A stretch of 5,993 bases of DNA, taken from Tannerella sp. GTDB lineage: Bacteria; Bacteroidota; Bacteroidia; Bacteroidales; Tannerellaceae. This document shows, one piece after another, positions 1-5,879 of this stretch (the stretch's first letter is position 1; each line of letters opens with the position of its first letter). Location: positions 1-5,993 of the forward strand of contig JAITQL010000011.1 in NCBI GenBank assembly GCA_031288935.1, given 5' to 3'. Both the position numbers and the translations under genes were made by a program. The notes below the pieces were generated by a model. That model was not told the DNA's origin and did not search any database. It saw only the letters and a program-made list of their open reading frames with translations.

Positions 1-1
1 G

Positions 2-1018
2 AGCGCGACGCTGGCGCTGGCCATGCTTAACAACGGCGCCGCCGGCGAAACGCAGGCACAGATTCAAACCGCACTGGGCTATGGCGAACAGACAAGAGAC
101 GACGTGAACGGCTATTTCCTGAAAATGGTGAAAGCCATGCAGGAACTGGATGCAAGCGTCAGTTTTGAAAGCGCCAATGCCCTCTGGATTCAGAATGGCT
201 TTCCGGTGTTGCCGTCGTTTAAGGAAGTGAATCAAACGTATTTTGACGCCGAGGCGCGGAATGTGGATTTTGCCGATCCTGCCACGCTTGGGCTGATTAA
301 CGGATGGATTGCCGAAAAAACGCACGACCTTATCCCCGACTTTCTGAATAAGTTGAATCCGGCCATGCGCATGTTTCTGGTAAATGCGTTGTATTTCAAA
401 GGCGACTGGACGCTGCATTTCGATGCGGAAAACACGAAAGACGCTCCGTTCTACAATGCCTCCGGCGCTGCGCAGGATGTCAGGATGATGGATTTCGGAG
501 AGAAAGTCGCTTTAACCTACCGGCAGGAAGCGGCATTTGAACTCGTTGAACTGCCCTACGGCAACGAAGCCTTCGGCATGGTGCTGCTGCTTCCGGGCAA
601 GGATGCGTCGCTGGCTTCCATTATTGAAAATCTGGATGCTGCTGCCTGGGAAAAGTATCTGTCCGGGATGTATTTGCATAGTGTGGAACTCCGTCTGCCC
701 CGTTTTAAAATCGAATACACAAGAGAATTGAAGGAAGATTTAAAGACTTTAGGCATGACGTCGATATTCGGAGACGCTGATTTTTCGTTGATCTCGGATG
801 AAAACTTAACAGTAGACCAGGTACTGCAAAAAACGTTTATCGAAGTAAACGAAGAGGGCACCGAAGCCGCAGGAGTAACCGGGATCATTATGGAAACTGC
901 TGCCCCCAATATGGAAAACGCTACTCCCGTGTTGGAGTTTAACCGTCCCTTTATGTATTTCATCAAGGAAAAGAGTACGGGCGCCGTGTTCTTTTCCGGA
1001 ATAATCCGGAATCTGTAA
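2..1018 (+). CDS. Serpin family serine/cysteine protease inhibitor, N-terminus cut by window edge
   Basis: This is a suicide inhibitor of serine or cysteine proteases: the target cleaves an exposed reactive-centre loop and is trapped covalently. The frame is already open at base 2 and reads SATLALAM into helix B, so the start and any signal peptide lie to the left. About 338 residues are present of a usual 370-420. Counting from the Met at base 23, the family motif NALYFKGDW is at 121-129. The hinge GTEAAGVT starts at 279 (base 857), and the C-terminal signature FNRPF is followed by FFSGI near the end. The small-residue hinge (Thr at P14, Ala at P12 and P11) is typical of inhibitory serpins rather than non-inhibitory ones. 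Counting from P15 Gly, P1 would be Ala at bases 899-901, which suggests an elastase-like target; this is inference. Bacteroidales serpins are generally exported, but export cannot be judged here. The stop is followed directly by a terminator, so this is the last gene of its transcript. Confidence 0.95.
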   Translation, partial: SATLALAMLNNGAAGETQAQIQTALGYGEQTRDDVNGYFLKMVKAMQELDASVSFESANALWIQNGFPVLPSFKEVNQTYFDAEARNVDFADPATLGLINGWIAEKTHDLIPDFLNKLNPAMRMFLVNALYFKGDWTLHFDAENTKDAPFYNASGAAQDVRMMDFGEKVALTYRQEAAFELVELPYGNEAFGMVLLLPGKDASLASIIENLDAAAWEKYLSGMYLHSVELRLPRFKIEYTRELKEDLKTLGMTSIFGDADFSLISDENLTVDQVLQKTFIEVNEEGTEAAGVTGIIMETAAPNMENATPVLEFNRPFMYFIKEKSTGAVFFSGIIRNL

Positions 1019-1042
1019 CAGTTGCAGACCCGTTTAACTTTA

Positions 1043-1081
1043 AAGAGGTTATCCTGATTTCAGGGTAACCTCTTCATTTTT
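1043..1081 (+). terminator. Rho-independent terminator after the serpin gene
   Basis: The arms AAGAGGTTATCCTG and CAGGGTAACCTCTT pair over 14 positions with a single T.G wobble. They enclose a four-base ATTT loop at 1043-1074. A T5 run follows at 1077-1081 after two unpaired bases. It lies 24 bases past the serpin stop and separates the serpin from everything downstream. Confidence 0.9.
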
Positions 1082-1093
1082 GTACGTCCCTCC

Positions 1094-1109
1094 CCCCGCC
1101 ACGGCGGGG
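1094..1109. repeat. GC-rich perfect inverted repeat
   Basis: CCCCGCC and GGCGGGG form a perfect 7-bp inverted repeat around a two-base centre; as RNA it would be a 6-bp stem with a CACG loop. There is no T run after it on either strand, so it is not a standard terminator. It lies about 10 bases before the 21-bp array, whose units are AT-richer and unrelated to it. Its role is unknown. Confidence 0.6.
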
Positions 1110-1119
1110 AAATACACTT

Positions 1120-1374
1120 CGTTCCTTGTCGACAGGATTTCATTCCGTGTCGACAAAATTCCGTTCCTTGTCGACAGGATTTCATTCCGTGTCGACAAAA
1201 TTCCGTTCCTTGTCGACAGGATTTCATTCCTTGTCGACAGGATTCTGTTCCCTGTCGACAGGATTCTGTTCCCTGTCGACAGGATTCTGTTTCTTGTCGA
1301 CAGGATTTCGTTTCTTGTCGACAGGATTCTGTTTCTTGTCGACAGGATTTCATTCCTTGTCGACAGGATTTTGA
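1120..1374. repeat. Tandem array, 12 units of exactly 21 bp, each with a TGTCGACA palindrome
   Basis: The hexamer GTCGAC recurs at 1128, 1149, 1170, 1191, 1212, 1233, 1254, 1275, 1296, 1317, 1338 and 1359. These are twelve copies with no indel in the spacing. All twelve share the wider palindrome TGTCGACA; two (1254 and 1275) extend it to CCTGTCGACAGG. Most units continue as AGGATT and then a variable CATTCC, CTGTTC or CTGTTT segment. The first five units alternate between an AGGATT form and an AAAATT form, making a perfect 42-bp higher-order repeat from base 1120. Units 7 and 8 are identical, and units 9 and 11 share the same form. This pattern points to expansion by slippage or unequal recombination. 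Because 21 is divisible by three and the unit lacks stops, several frames on both strands stay open; I regard that as a by-product and not as coding. The 21-bp period is two DNA helical turns, so the palindromes lie on one face of the helix. Confidence 0.95.
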
Positions 1375-1635
1375 AATGAGTATGCCGGATGCCGGTTCGG
1401 GATATGTTACAGCAGCTATAAAAATTTAATATTTTCCCGTGTAGAAGCGGGGAAAGGTAAAAAGAAAAATTGCATCCGTCAAGATTCGTTTGCAGGGGAA
1501 AGATTTTGTGCACAATATAATCCTGCCGGATTGCTTTCTCCTTAAAACAATTACTGTACCGGTCATACGTCCGTCTGCTTTTTGTCATGTTTTCTCCCCT
1601 ACAGTCTTGTCAACCTGTGGCAAGACATGCCCCCC
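1375..1635. other. Intergenic stretch without a credible gene; several small dyads
   Basis: No open frame here has a protein-like composition or a recognisable motif. Small structures seen are: an 8-bp stem TTTTCCCG/CGGGGAAA with one T.G wobble and an 8-base loop at 1432-1455; a perfect 10-bp palindrome TTGTGCACAA at 1506-1515; and an 8-bp stem GTCTTGTC/GGCAAGAC with one wobble and a 7-base loop at 1604-1626. None has a downstream T run on the plus strand. The palindrome could be an operator, but no regulator is suggested by context. I found no convincing Bacteroidetes promoter (a TTTG box about 20 bases before TAnnTTTG). The start of the rsmH transcript is therefore not located. Confidence 0.5.
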
Positions 1636-1636
1636 C

Positions 1637-1670
1637 GAATCCTTGAATCTTTGAATCTTGGAATTTTTGA
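1637..1670 (-). repeat. Short array of an 8-nt repeat (ATTCAAAG family), minus orientation, 4 units
   Basis: GAAT occurs at 1637, 1645, 1653 and 1661, exactly 8 bases apart, with the units GAATCCTT, GAATCTTT, GAATCTTG and GAATTTTT. On the minus strand these read as the same ATTCAAAG/ATTCAAGG units that form the 13-unit array at 5736-5835. The two arrays are therefore one family in opposite orientation, flanking the rsmH-to-lipoprotein block. This copy ends about 120 bases before the rsmH start. Confidence 0.85.
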
Positions 1671-1697
1671 CCCGTCTCCCGATGGCCGTTTGTTGAA

Positions 1698-1707
1698 TTT
1701 TTTTTTT
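1698..1707 (+). repeat. Homopolymer run of ten T upstream of rsmH
   Basis: Ten consecutive T follow GAA and precede GTGAATTAC, 85 bases before the chosen rsmH start. No GC-rich stem precedes the run, so it is not a terminator on the plus strand. A tract of this length is prone to slippage and lies where the rsmH promoter would be expected. Any effect on expression is speculation. Confidence 0.6.
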
Positions 1708-1792
1708 GTGAATTACTGGGGATTACTGAAAAATATGTACTTTTACGGGCGTTATGGGCGATTGGGCAGAACAGTTTGAGCAAGCGGTGAAG

Positions 1793-2707
1793 ATGAACGG
1801 GGAAAATGGAGCATATCACATTCCGGTATTGTTTGAGGAAAGCCTGGAGGGGTTGCAAATCCGTCCGGACGGGGTTTATGCCGACCTTACTTTTGGCGGC
1901 GGAGGACACTCGCGCGGTATGCTGGCGCGTCTGGGAAGCAGGGGCCGACTGTACGGGTTCGACCAGGATGCGGATGCGGAAGCGAATATCCCGACGGACG
2001 GACGGTTTGTCTTTGTCCGCAGCAATTTCCGTTACCTGTCCAATTTCCTGCGCTACCACGGCGAAACGCAGGTGGACGGTATCCTGGCCGACCTGGGCGT
2101 TTCGTCGCACCACTTCGACGACGAAACGCGCGGATTTTCCTTCCGCTTCGACGGCGCGCTGGACATGCGGATGAACAAATGTGCCGGACGAACGGCTGCC
2201 GACGTGCTCAATACCTGTTCCGAAACAGCCCTGGCCGAATGCCTGTCCGCTTACGGCGAACTGAAAAATGCCCGCCGGCTGGCCGCCCGGATCGTCGAGC
2301 TGCGCGCTGCGAAACCTTTCCGGACGACGGAGGATTTGCTGGCCGCCCTCCCGCTGCCGGCAGGCAGGGACAGGGAAAGGAAATTCCTTGCGCAGGTGTT
2401 TCAGGCCTTGCGCATCGAAGTGAACGACGAGCTGCAGGCGCTGCGCGACATGCTGGAACAGACGCTGCGCGTGCTGAAGCCCGGCGGACGGATGGCCGTC
2501 ATTACCTATCACTCGCTGGAAGACCGCTTCGTGAAGCATTTCTTCCGTACCGGCAACGTGGAGGGACGCGGCGAACAGGATTTCTTCGGAAACAGGCTGA
2601 CGCCCTTCGTGCCGGTGAATCACAAGGTCATCACGCCTTCGGAGGAGGAAATCGCACGCAATCCGCGCGCCCGCAGCGCCAAATTACGAATCGCAGAAAA
2701 AAAGTGA
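1793..2707 (+). CDS. rsmH: 16S rRNA (cytosine(1402)-N(4))-methyltransferase RsmH (MraW)
   Basis: This cytoplasmic S-adenosylmethionine-dependent enzyme methylates N4 of C1402 in 16S rRNA, in the decoding site of the 30S subunit. From the Met at 1793 the protein has 304 residues, the usual length in Bacteroidales. The SAM-binding motif TFGGGGHS is at 33-40. GFDQD, near 55-59, is the acidic motif that follows. DLGVSSHHFDD, at about 100-110, runs into the conserved RGFSFRFDG. ITYHSLEDR, at 237-245, is the signature near the active site. The tail NPRARSAKLR, at 290-299, is the classic C-terminus. An upstream in-frame ATG at 1754 would add 13 residues (MGDWAEQFEQAVK) with no family counterpart that I recall. 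I prefer 1793 because family members begin just before the YHIPVL-type segment. Neither start has a good ribosome binding site. It is the first gene of the operon, and mraZ is not found before it. Confidence 0.97.
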   Translation: MNGENGAYHIPVLFEESLEGLQIRPDGVYADLTFGGGGHSRGMLARLGSRGRLYGFDQDADAEANIPTDGRFVFVRSNFRYLSNFLRYHGETQVDGILADLGVSSHHFDDETRGFSFRFDGALDMRMNKCAGRTAADVLNTCSETALAECLSAYGELKNARRLAARIVELRAAKPFRTTEDLLAALPLPAGRDRERKFLAQVFQALRIEVNDELQALRDMLEQTLRVLKPGGRMAVITYHSLEDRFVKHFFRTGNVEGRGEQDFFGNRLTPFVPVNHKVITPSEEEIARNPRARSAKLRIAEKK

Positions 2708-2715
2708 ACAACAAG

Positions 2716-3066
2716 ATGAACGGAGAAAAGCTATCGCACGGTAAGAAGAAAAAAAGACGCCTCTCGCTGCTCTATATCCTGAGCGGAGGCATACTGAGAG
2801 AAGAGTTTGTCGTCAGACATACGCGGATGATCGTCCTGGTCGCCTTTCTGGCGCTGCTGTACGTCGGAAACCGCTATGTCTGCCTGCTGAAGCTGCGCGA
2901 GATCGACCGCCTGCAACAGGAACTGAGGGATGCCAGGTACGAGTCCGTTTCCCTCTCCGGCCAGCTGACGGGCAACAACCGGCAAACGCAAGTCGAGAAT
3001 CTGGTAAAGGCACAGGGGCTGGAACTGGGGAGCGCCAAGACTCCGCCCTACATCCTGCATAAATAA
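2716..3066 (+). CDS. ftsL: FtsL-like cell division protein
   Basis: This 116-residue bitopic membrane protein is placed between rsmH and ftsI, exactly where Bacteroidales carry their FtsL-like divisome subunit. FtsL works with FtsB and FtsQ to recruit and activate the septal synthase FtsWI. A basic cytoplasmic N-terminus (KKKKRR near 10-15) precedes one transmembrane segment at about 37-53 (VRHTRMIVLVAFLALLYVG region). A charged, coiled-coil-like periplasmic helix begins near 57 (KLREIDRLQQELRDARY). The end, TPPYILHK, matches the conserved PPY tail that I recall from Bacteroides homologues. The ATG lies 8 bases after the rsmH stop. A GTG at 2704 is in frame and would overlap that stop, but it adds only four residues. 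FtsL sequences diverge widely, so the call rests on topology, size, tail and position together. Confidence 0.9.
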   Translation: MNGEKLSHGKKKKRRLSLLYILSGGILREEFVVRHTRMIVLVAFLALLYVGNRYVCLLKLREIDRLQQELRDARYESVSLSGQLTGNNRQTQVENLVKAQGLELGSAKTPPYILHK

Positions 3067-3070
3067 ATCT

Positions 3071-5257
3071 ATGGAAAAGGAAGAGTTGAAAAAGGAAGCG
3101 GCGGATCGCGAAGAACCGAAAGAGCTGGCGGCGGAGAAAAAGCAAATCCTGACACGCTACTTCGGCGTAATCCTGATACTGGGTTTCTTTATTGGATGGA
3201 TTTCCGTGAGCATCGGCAAAATCGCCTTTCGCGAAAAGGAGAAGTGGCTCAAGGCCGTGGAGCATCAGAAAAAGCCGAACCAGTCGGTGATGCCCGACCG
3301 CGGAAACATCTACTCGTCCGACGGCAAACTGATGGCCACCAGCGTGCCGCGCTACTACCTGTACATGGACTTCCAGGCCGACGGCTTCAATGTGGACTCC
3401 TTCATGCGGTCGCGCACGAACGGCGTCGACTCGCTCGCCTGGCGCCTCTCCAAAAAACTGAACAACCGCACCGCCAAGGGATACAGGGATCACCTGCTGC
3501 GCGGCCTGAAGTCCAAAAGCCGCAAGTATCCCGTCTATGAAGGGCGCGTGTCGTACATGGACTTGAAGGAGATCAGGAATTTCCCCTTCTTCCGCAAGGG
3601 AAGAAACACCAGCGGATTTTACGAGCAGGGCATCGTGCAGCGTCAAAAGTTCTACGGATCGCTGGCCTCGCGCACCGTCGGCGACATCTACAACGAAATC
3701 GAAACCGGCGGCCTGCCCAAGGGCAAAAACGGACTGGAACAGCAGCACGATTCCCTTCTGCGCGGGCAGCACGGCGTCCGTTCCACCATCCGCGTAGGCC
3801 GGGGCTGGACGAACGTGATGGAACAGGAACCCGTGTCCGGCATGGACGTCCTGACCACCATCGACCTGCGGATACAGGACTTCACCGAAAAGGCGCTGAT
3901 CGACAAGCTCCGCGAAACGGATGCCGAATACGGCGTCGCCATCGTCATGGAAGTCCGCACGGGCGAAATCAAGGCCGTCTCCAACATCGAGCGCCTGCGG
4001 CCGGGCAGCTACAGGGAATCGCAAGTCCGCAACTTCGCCCTTACCGACCAGCTGGAACCGGGGTCTACCTTCAAAATCCCCTCCATCATGGTTGCCCTCG
4101 AAGACAAGGTGTGCACGCCCTCCGACCCCGTCGAAACCGGAAACGGCATCTACCACTACGAAGGACGCAAGATCGTAGACCACAATGCCAACAAAGGCGG
4201 TTACCATCAAATCACCGTAGAGCAGGCCATCTGGTATTCCTCCAACATCGGCGTGGCCAAGACCATCCTGAAGGGATACCGCACCAACCCGAAGAAATTC
4301 ACCGACGGCCTGAGCCGCATCGGCATTGACGCCGACCTGCACATCCCCGGCGCCGGGCAGCCGCGGATACGGACGCAGAAAGACCCGCGATGGTCGAAAC
4401 TGACCCTGCCCTGGACGTCCTTCGGATACGAGGTGCAGATCACGCCCATTCAGCAGCTGGCGTTCTACAACGCCATCGCCAACGACGGAAAGATGATACA
4501 GCCGGTGTTCACGAAGGAAATCCGGCAAAACGGCAAGACCGTGCAGCGCTTTTCCACCCGGGTGATACGCCCCGCCATCTGTTCGCAGGAAACGCTGCAG
4601 ACCGTCCGGCAGATGATGCTGGACGTGGTGGAAAAGGGCACCGGAAGGGACGTGCATTCCGACGCCGTCGCGATAGCCGGCAAGACGGGCACCGCGCAGA
4701 TCGCCTCCGGAGGCACCTACCAGTCGCACCAGGTCTCCTTCTGCGGCTACTTCCCGGCCGAAGCGCCCGAATATTCCTGCATCGTCGTCATTCGCCGTCC
4801 GCGCATCGGCTACCCCTCCGGCGGCGCCATGTCCGGCGGCGTCTTCAAGGCGATTGCCGAAAAGATTTACTCCGGACAGACGAAGATCGACCTTCGCCGG
4901 ATGGAGAGCGACTCGGCGGGCATCTTCCTGCCGCCCGTAAAAAGCGGAGACGCCGGGGCGCTGGACTATGTGCTGGACGAACTGGACATCCGGACGGAAC
5001 CGCGCCGGGCGAAAGCCGCGCAGGTAGCCGGCGTGCGACGGACGGACGACGGCGTGATCGAACTGGCGCCCCTGACCGTCAAGGACGGAATGGTGCCGAA
5101 CGTCGCCGGAATGGGAGCCAAAGATGCCGTGTACCTCCTGGAAAAGGCCGGACTGCGCGTCAAGCTCTCCGGACGGGGAACCGTCGTCTCGCAGTCCGTT
5201 TCGCCCGGACAGCGCGCCGTCAAGGGTCAAACCGTCGCCATCACACTCACACCGTAA
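3071..5257 (+). CDS. ftsI: Septal peptidoglycan transpeptidase FtsI (PBP3, class B) with C-terminal PASTA domain
   Basis: This class B penicillin-binding protein cross-links septal peptidoglycan in the periplasm, as partner of the glycosyltransferase FtsW, and is a beta-lactam target. It has 728 residues. A highly charged cytoplasmic N-terminus (1-29) leads to one transmembrane anchor at about 30-48. The PBP dimerisation region starts with the conserved PDRGNIYSSDG at 75-85. The transpeptidase domain holds all three catalytic motifs: STFK at 332-335 (nucleophile Ser332, codon at 4064), SSN at 390-392, and KTGTAQ at 538-543. A linker follows from about 605, and then one PASTA domain near 667-728 (VPNVAGMGAKDAVYLLEKAGL to the end). 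A PASTA tail is usual for Bacteroidetes FtsI and absent from the E. coli protein. The ATG is 4 bases past the ftsL stop, which indicates tight coupling. All key residues are intact. In related genomes murE normally follows; here it does not. Confidence 0.97.
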   Translation: MEKEELKKEAADREEPKELAAEKKQILTRYFGVILILGFFIGWISVSIGKIAFREKEKWLKAVEHQKKPNQSVMPDRGNIYSSDGKLMATSVPRYYLYMDFQADGFNVDSFMRSRTNGVDSLAWRLSKKLNNRTAKGYRDHLLRGLKSKSRKYPVYEGRVSYMDLKEIRNFPFFRKGRNTSGFYEQGIVQRQKFYGSLASRTVGDIYNEIETGGLPKGKNGLEQQHDSLLRGQHGVRSTIRVGRGWTNVMEQEPVSGMDVLTTIDLRIQDFTEKALIDKLRETDAEYGVAIVMEVRTGEIKAVSNIERLRPGSYRESQVRNFALTDQLEPGSTFKIPSIMVALEDKVCTPSDPVETGNGIYHYEGRKIVDHNANKGGYHQITVEQAIWYSSNIGVAKTILKGYRTNPKKFTDGLSRIGIDADLHIPGAGQPRIRTQKDPRWSKLTLPWTSFGYEVQITPIQQLAFYNAIANDGKMIQPVFTKEIRQNGKTVQRFSTRVIRPAICSQETLQTVRQMMLDVVEKGTGRDVHSDAVAIAGKTGTAQIASGGTYQSHQVSFCGYFPAEAPEYSCIVVIRRPRIGYPSGGAMSGGVFKAIAEKIYSGQTKIDLRRMESDSAGIFLPPVKSGDAGALDYVLDELDIRTEPRRAKAAQVAGVRRTDDGVIELAPLTVKDGMVPNVAGMGAKDAVYLLEKAGLRVKLSGRGTVVSQSVSPGQRAVKGQTVAITLTP

Positions 5258-5278
5258 CTAATGTAAAATATCAACGAT

Positions 5279-5716
5279 ATGAAACAACTGATTTTATGTA
5301 CATCCATTTTTTTCATCCTTGCCGGATGCATCATCACCGATACCGAAACAGTGTCGTCGTCTCTCAGACTGACCGTGACCAACGTCGAGTTTGTCCCCCT
5401 GGAGGAGGCGGCGCTCAACGGGCAGGAGGTTGACCGGGTATACACCCTCCGGTCGACGGGCGACACGCTGAAATGTGCCATCCAAAGCTATGGCATCCCG
5501 AAGAATGACCGCCTCTCCGAACTGTATGCGGAGATCACCGACGGGGAGCTTCACATACGTCTCAACACCTCTTCGTATGTCAACGGAAAACTGCCGGCGA
5601 ATACTGTCCCCGGCGTGCACAGCATCGTGTTCGACGTCACCGGACTGAAAACGGGACGATACTACGCCTTTGTGCTGATCAACGGCGTGTGCACCAACTC
5701 ATGGATCACCTTCTAA
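5279..5716 (+). CDS. Small lipoprotein of unknown function
   Basis: This 145-residue protein begins with a lipoprotein signal peptide: MK, a hydrophobic stretch, and then the lipobox LAGC with the lipidated cysteine at 17. It should therefore be anchored in a membrane. The residues after the cysteine (IITDTE) do not give a clear surface-export signal. The mature part looks rich in beta strands (alternating hydrophobics such as LRLTVTNVEFV and HSIVFDV). It carries two further cysteines, at 66 and 138, that could form a disulfide. The tail TGLKTGRYYAFVLINGV resembles the last strands of an Ig-like or fimbrillin-like domain, but I cannot assign a family. It starts 21 bases after the ftsI stop on the same strand with no promoter visible between, so co-transcription is likely. 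It occupies the place where murE is expected. A division-related role is possible from position only. Confidence 0.85.
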   Translation: MKQLILCTSIFFILAGCIITDTETVSSSLRLTVTNVEFVPLEEAALNGQEVDRVYTLRSTGDTLKCAIQSYGIPKNDRLSELYAEITDGELHIRLNTSSYVNGKLPANTVPGVHSIVFDVTGLKTGRYYAFVLINGVCTNSWITF

Positions 5717-5735
5717 TGCCGCAAAGATGAAAGAA

Positions 5736-5836
5736 ATTCAAAGATTCAAAAATTCAAAGATTCAAAGATTCAAAGATTCAAGGATTCAAAGATTCAAGGA
5801 TTCAAAAATTCAAGGATTCGAGGATTCAAGGATTCC
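5736..5836 (+). repeat. Tandem array of an 8-nt repeat (ATTCAAAG/ATTCAAGG), 13 units
   Basis: ATTC occurs at 5736 and then every 8 bases up to 5832, thirteen times without a break. Most units are ATTCAAAG, ATTCAAGG or ATTCAAAA, drifting to ATTCGAGG and ATTCCGGG at the right end. This is the reverse-orientation partner of the four-unit array at 1637-1670. It starts 20 bases past the lipoprotein stop. Eight is not a multiple of three, so an open frame cycles through an eight-residue peptide repeat (IQRFKDSK-like). I do not take this as evidence of coding. Confidence 0.93.
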
Positions 5837-5879
5837 GGGTATTCTTCATTTTCAATTCTTGATTTTCGAGTCTCAAGTC
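5837..5879. other. AT-rich spacer between two tandem arrays
   Basis: This short segment contains degenerate ATTC/GATTTTC-type sequence resembling worn copies of the neighbouring 8-nt repeat in both orientations (for example CAATTCTTGATTTTCGAG). It ends abruptly at CTCAAGTC, where the GC-rich 21-bp array begins. No terminator with a T run is visible after the lipoprotein gene in this segment or before it. Confidence 0.45.

Noticed and set aside
1120..1374. CRISPR array
   Set aside because: The units are 21 bp head to tail with no unique spacers of 30 or so bases, and there are no cas genes.
1120..1374. Plasmid-type iterons and replication origin
   Set aside because: Unit length fits iterons, but there is no Rep gene, no clear DnaA box and no AT-rich melting region in a plasmid-like context. 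The surroundings are chromosomal core genes.
1432..1455. Intrinsic terminator from the TTTTCCCG/CGGGGAAA stem
   Set aside because: There is no T run directly after the stem on the plus strand, and on the minus strand the T-rich stretch is about 9 bases away. No gene ends next to it.
1490..1521. Sigma-70-like promoter (TTGCAG then TATAAT)
   Set aside because: The spacing is 20 bases instead of about 17, and Bacteroidetes use a different consensus (TTTG and TAnnTTTG).
1049..1588. Open frames on both strands across the 21-bp array (heptapeptides such as LVDRISF and, antisense, ILSTRNE)
   Set aside because: The period is divisible by three and the unit has no stops, so several overlapping frames on both strands are open at once. 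None has a domain or convincing start, and the minus-strand one overlaps the serpin terminator.
1738..1745. Bacteroidetes -7 box TACTTTTA before rsmH
   Set aside because: It matches TAnnTTT but has no TTTG box at the right distance; the nearest, at 1705-1708, is 29 bases away.
1610..2623. 337-codon open frame antisense to rsmH
   Set aside because: It lies opposite the well-conserved rsmH, and its far end runs through the 8-nt repeat. No recognisable protein is encoded.
2813..5230. 805-codon open frame antisense to ftsL and ftsI
   Set aside because: It mirrors GC-rich, strongly biased codons of two certain genes. Its translation is low in structure-like content and shows no family motif.
4390..5433. 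Long plus-strand frame overlapping ftsI and the lipoprotein
   Set aside because: It is an Arg-rich out-of-frame reading of ftsI. The true frames carry catalytic motifs and a lipobox.
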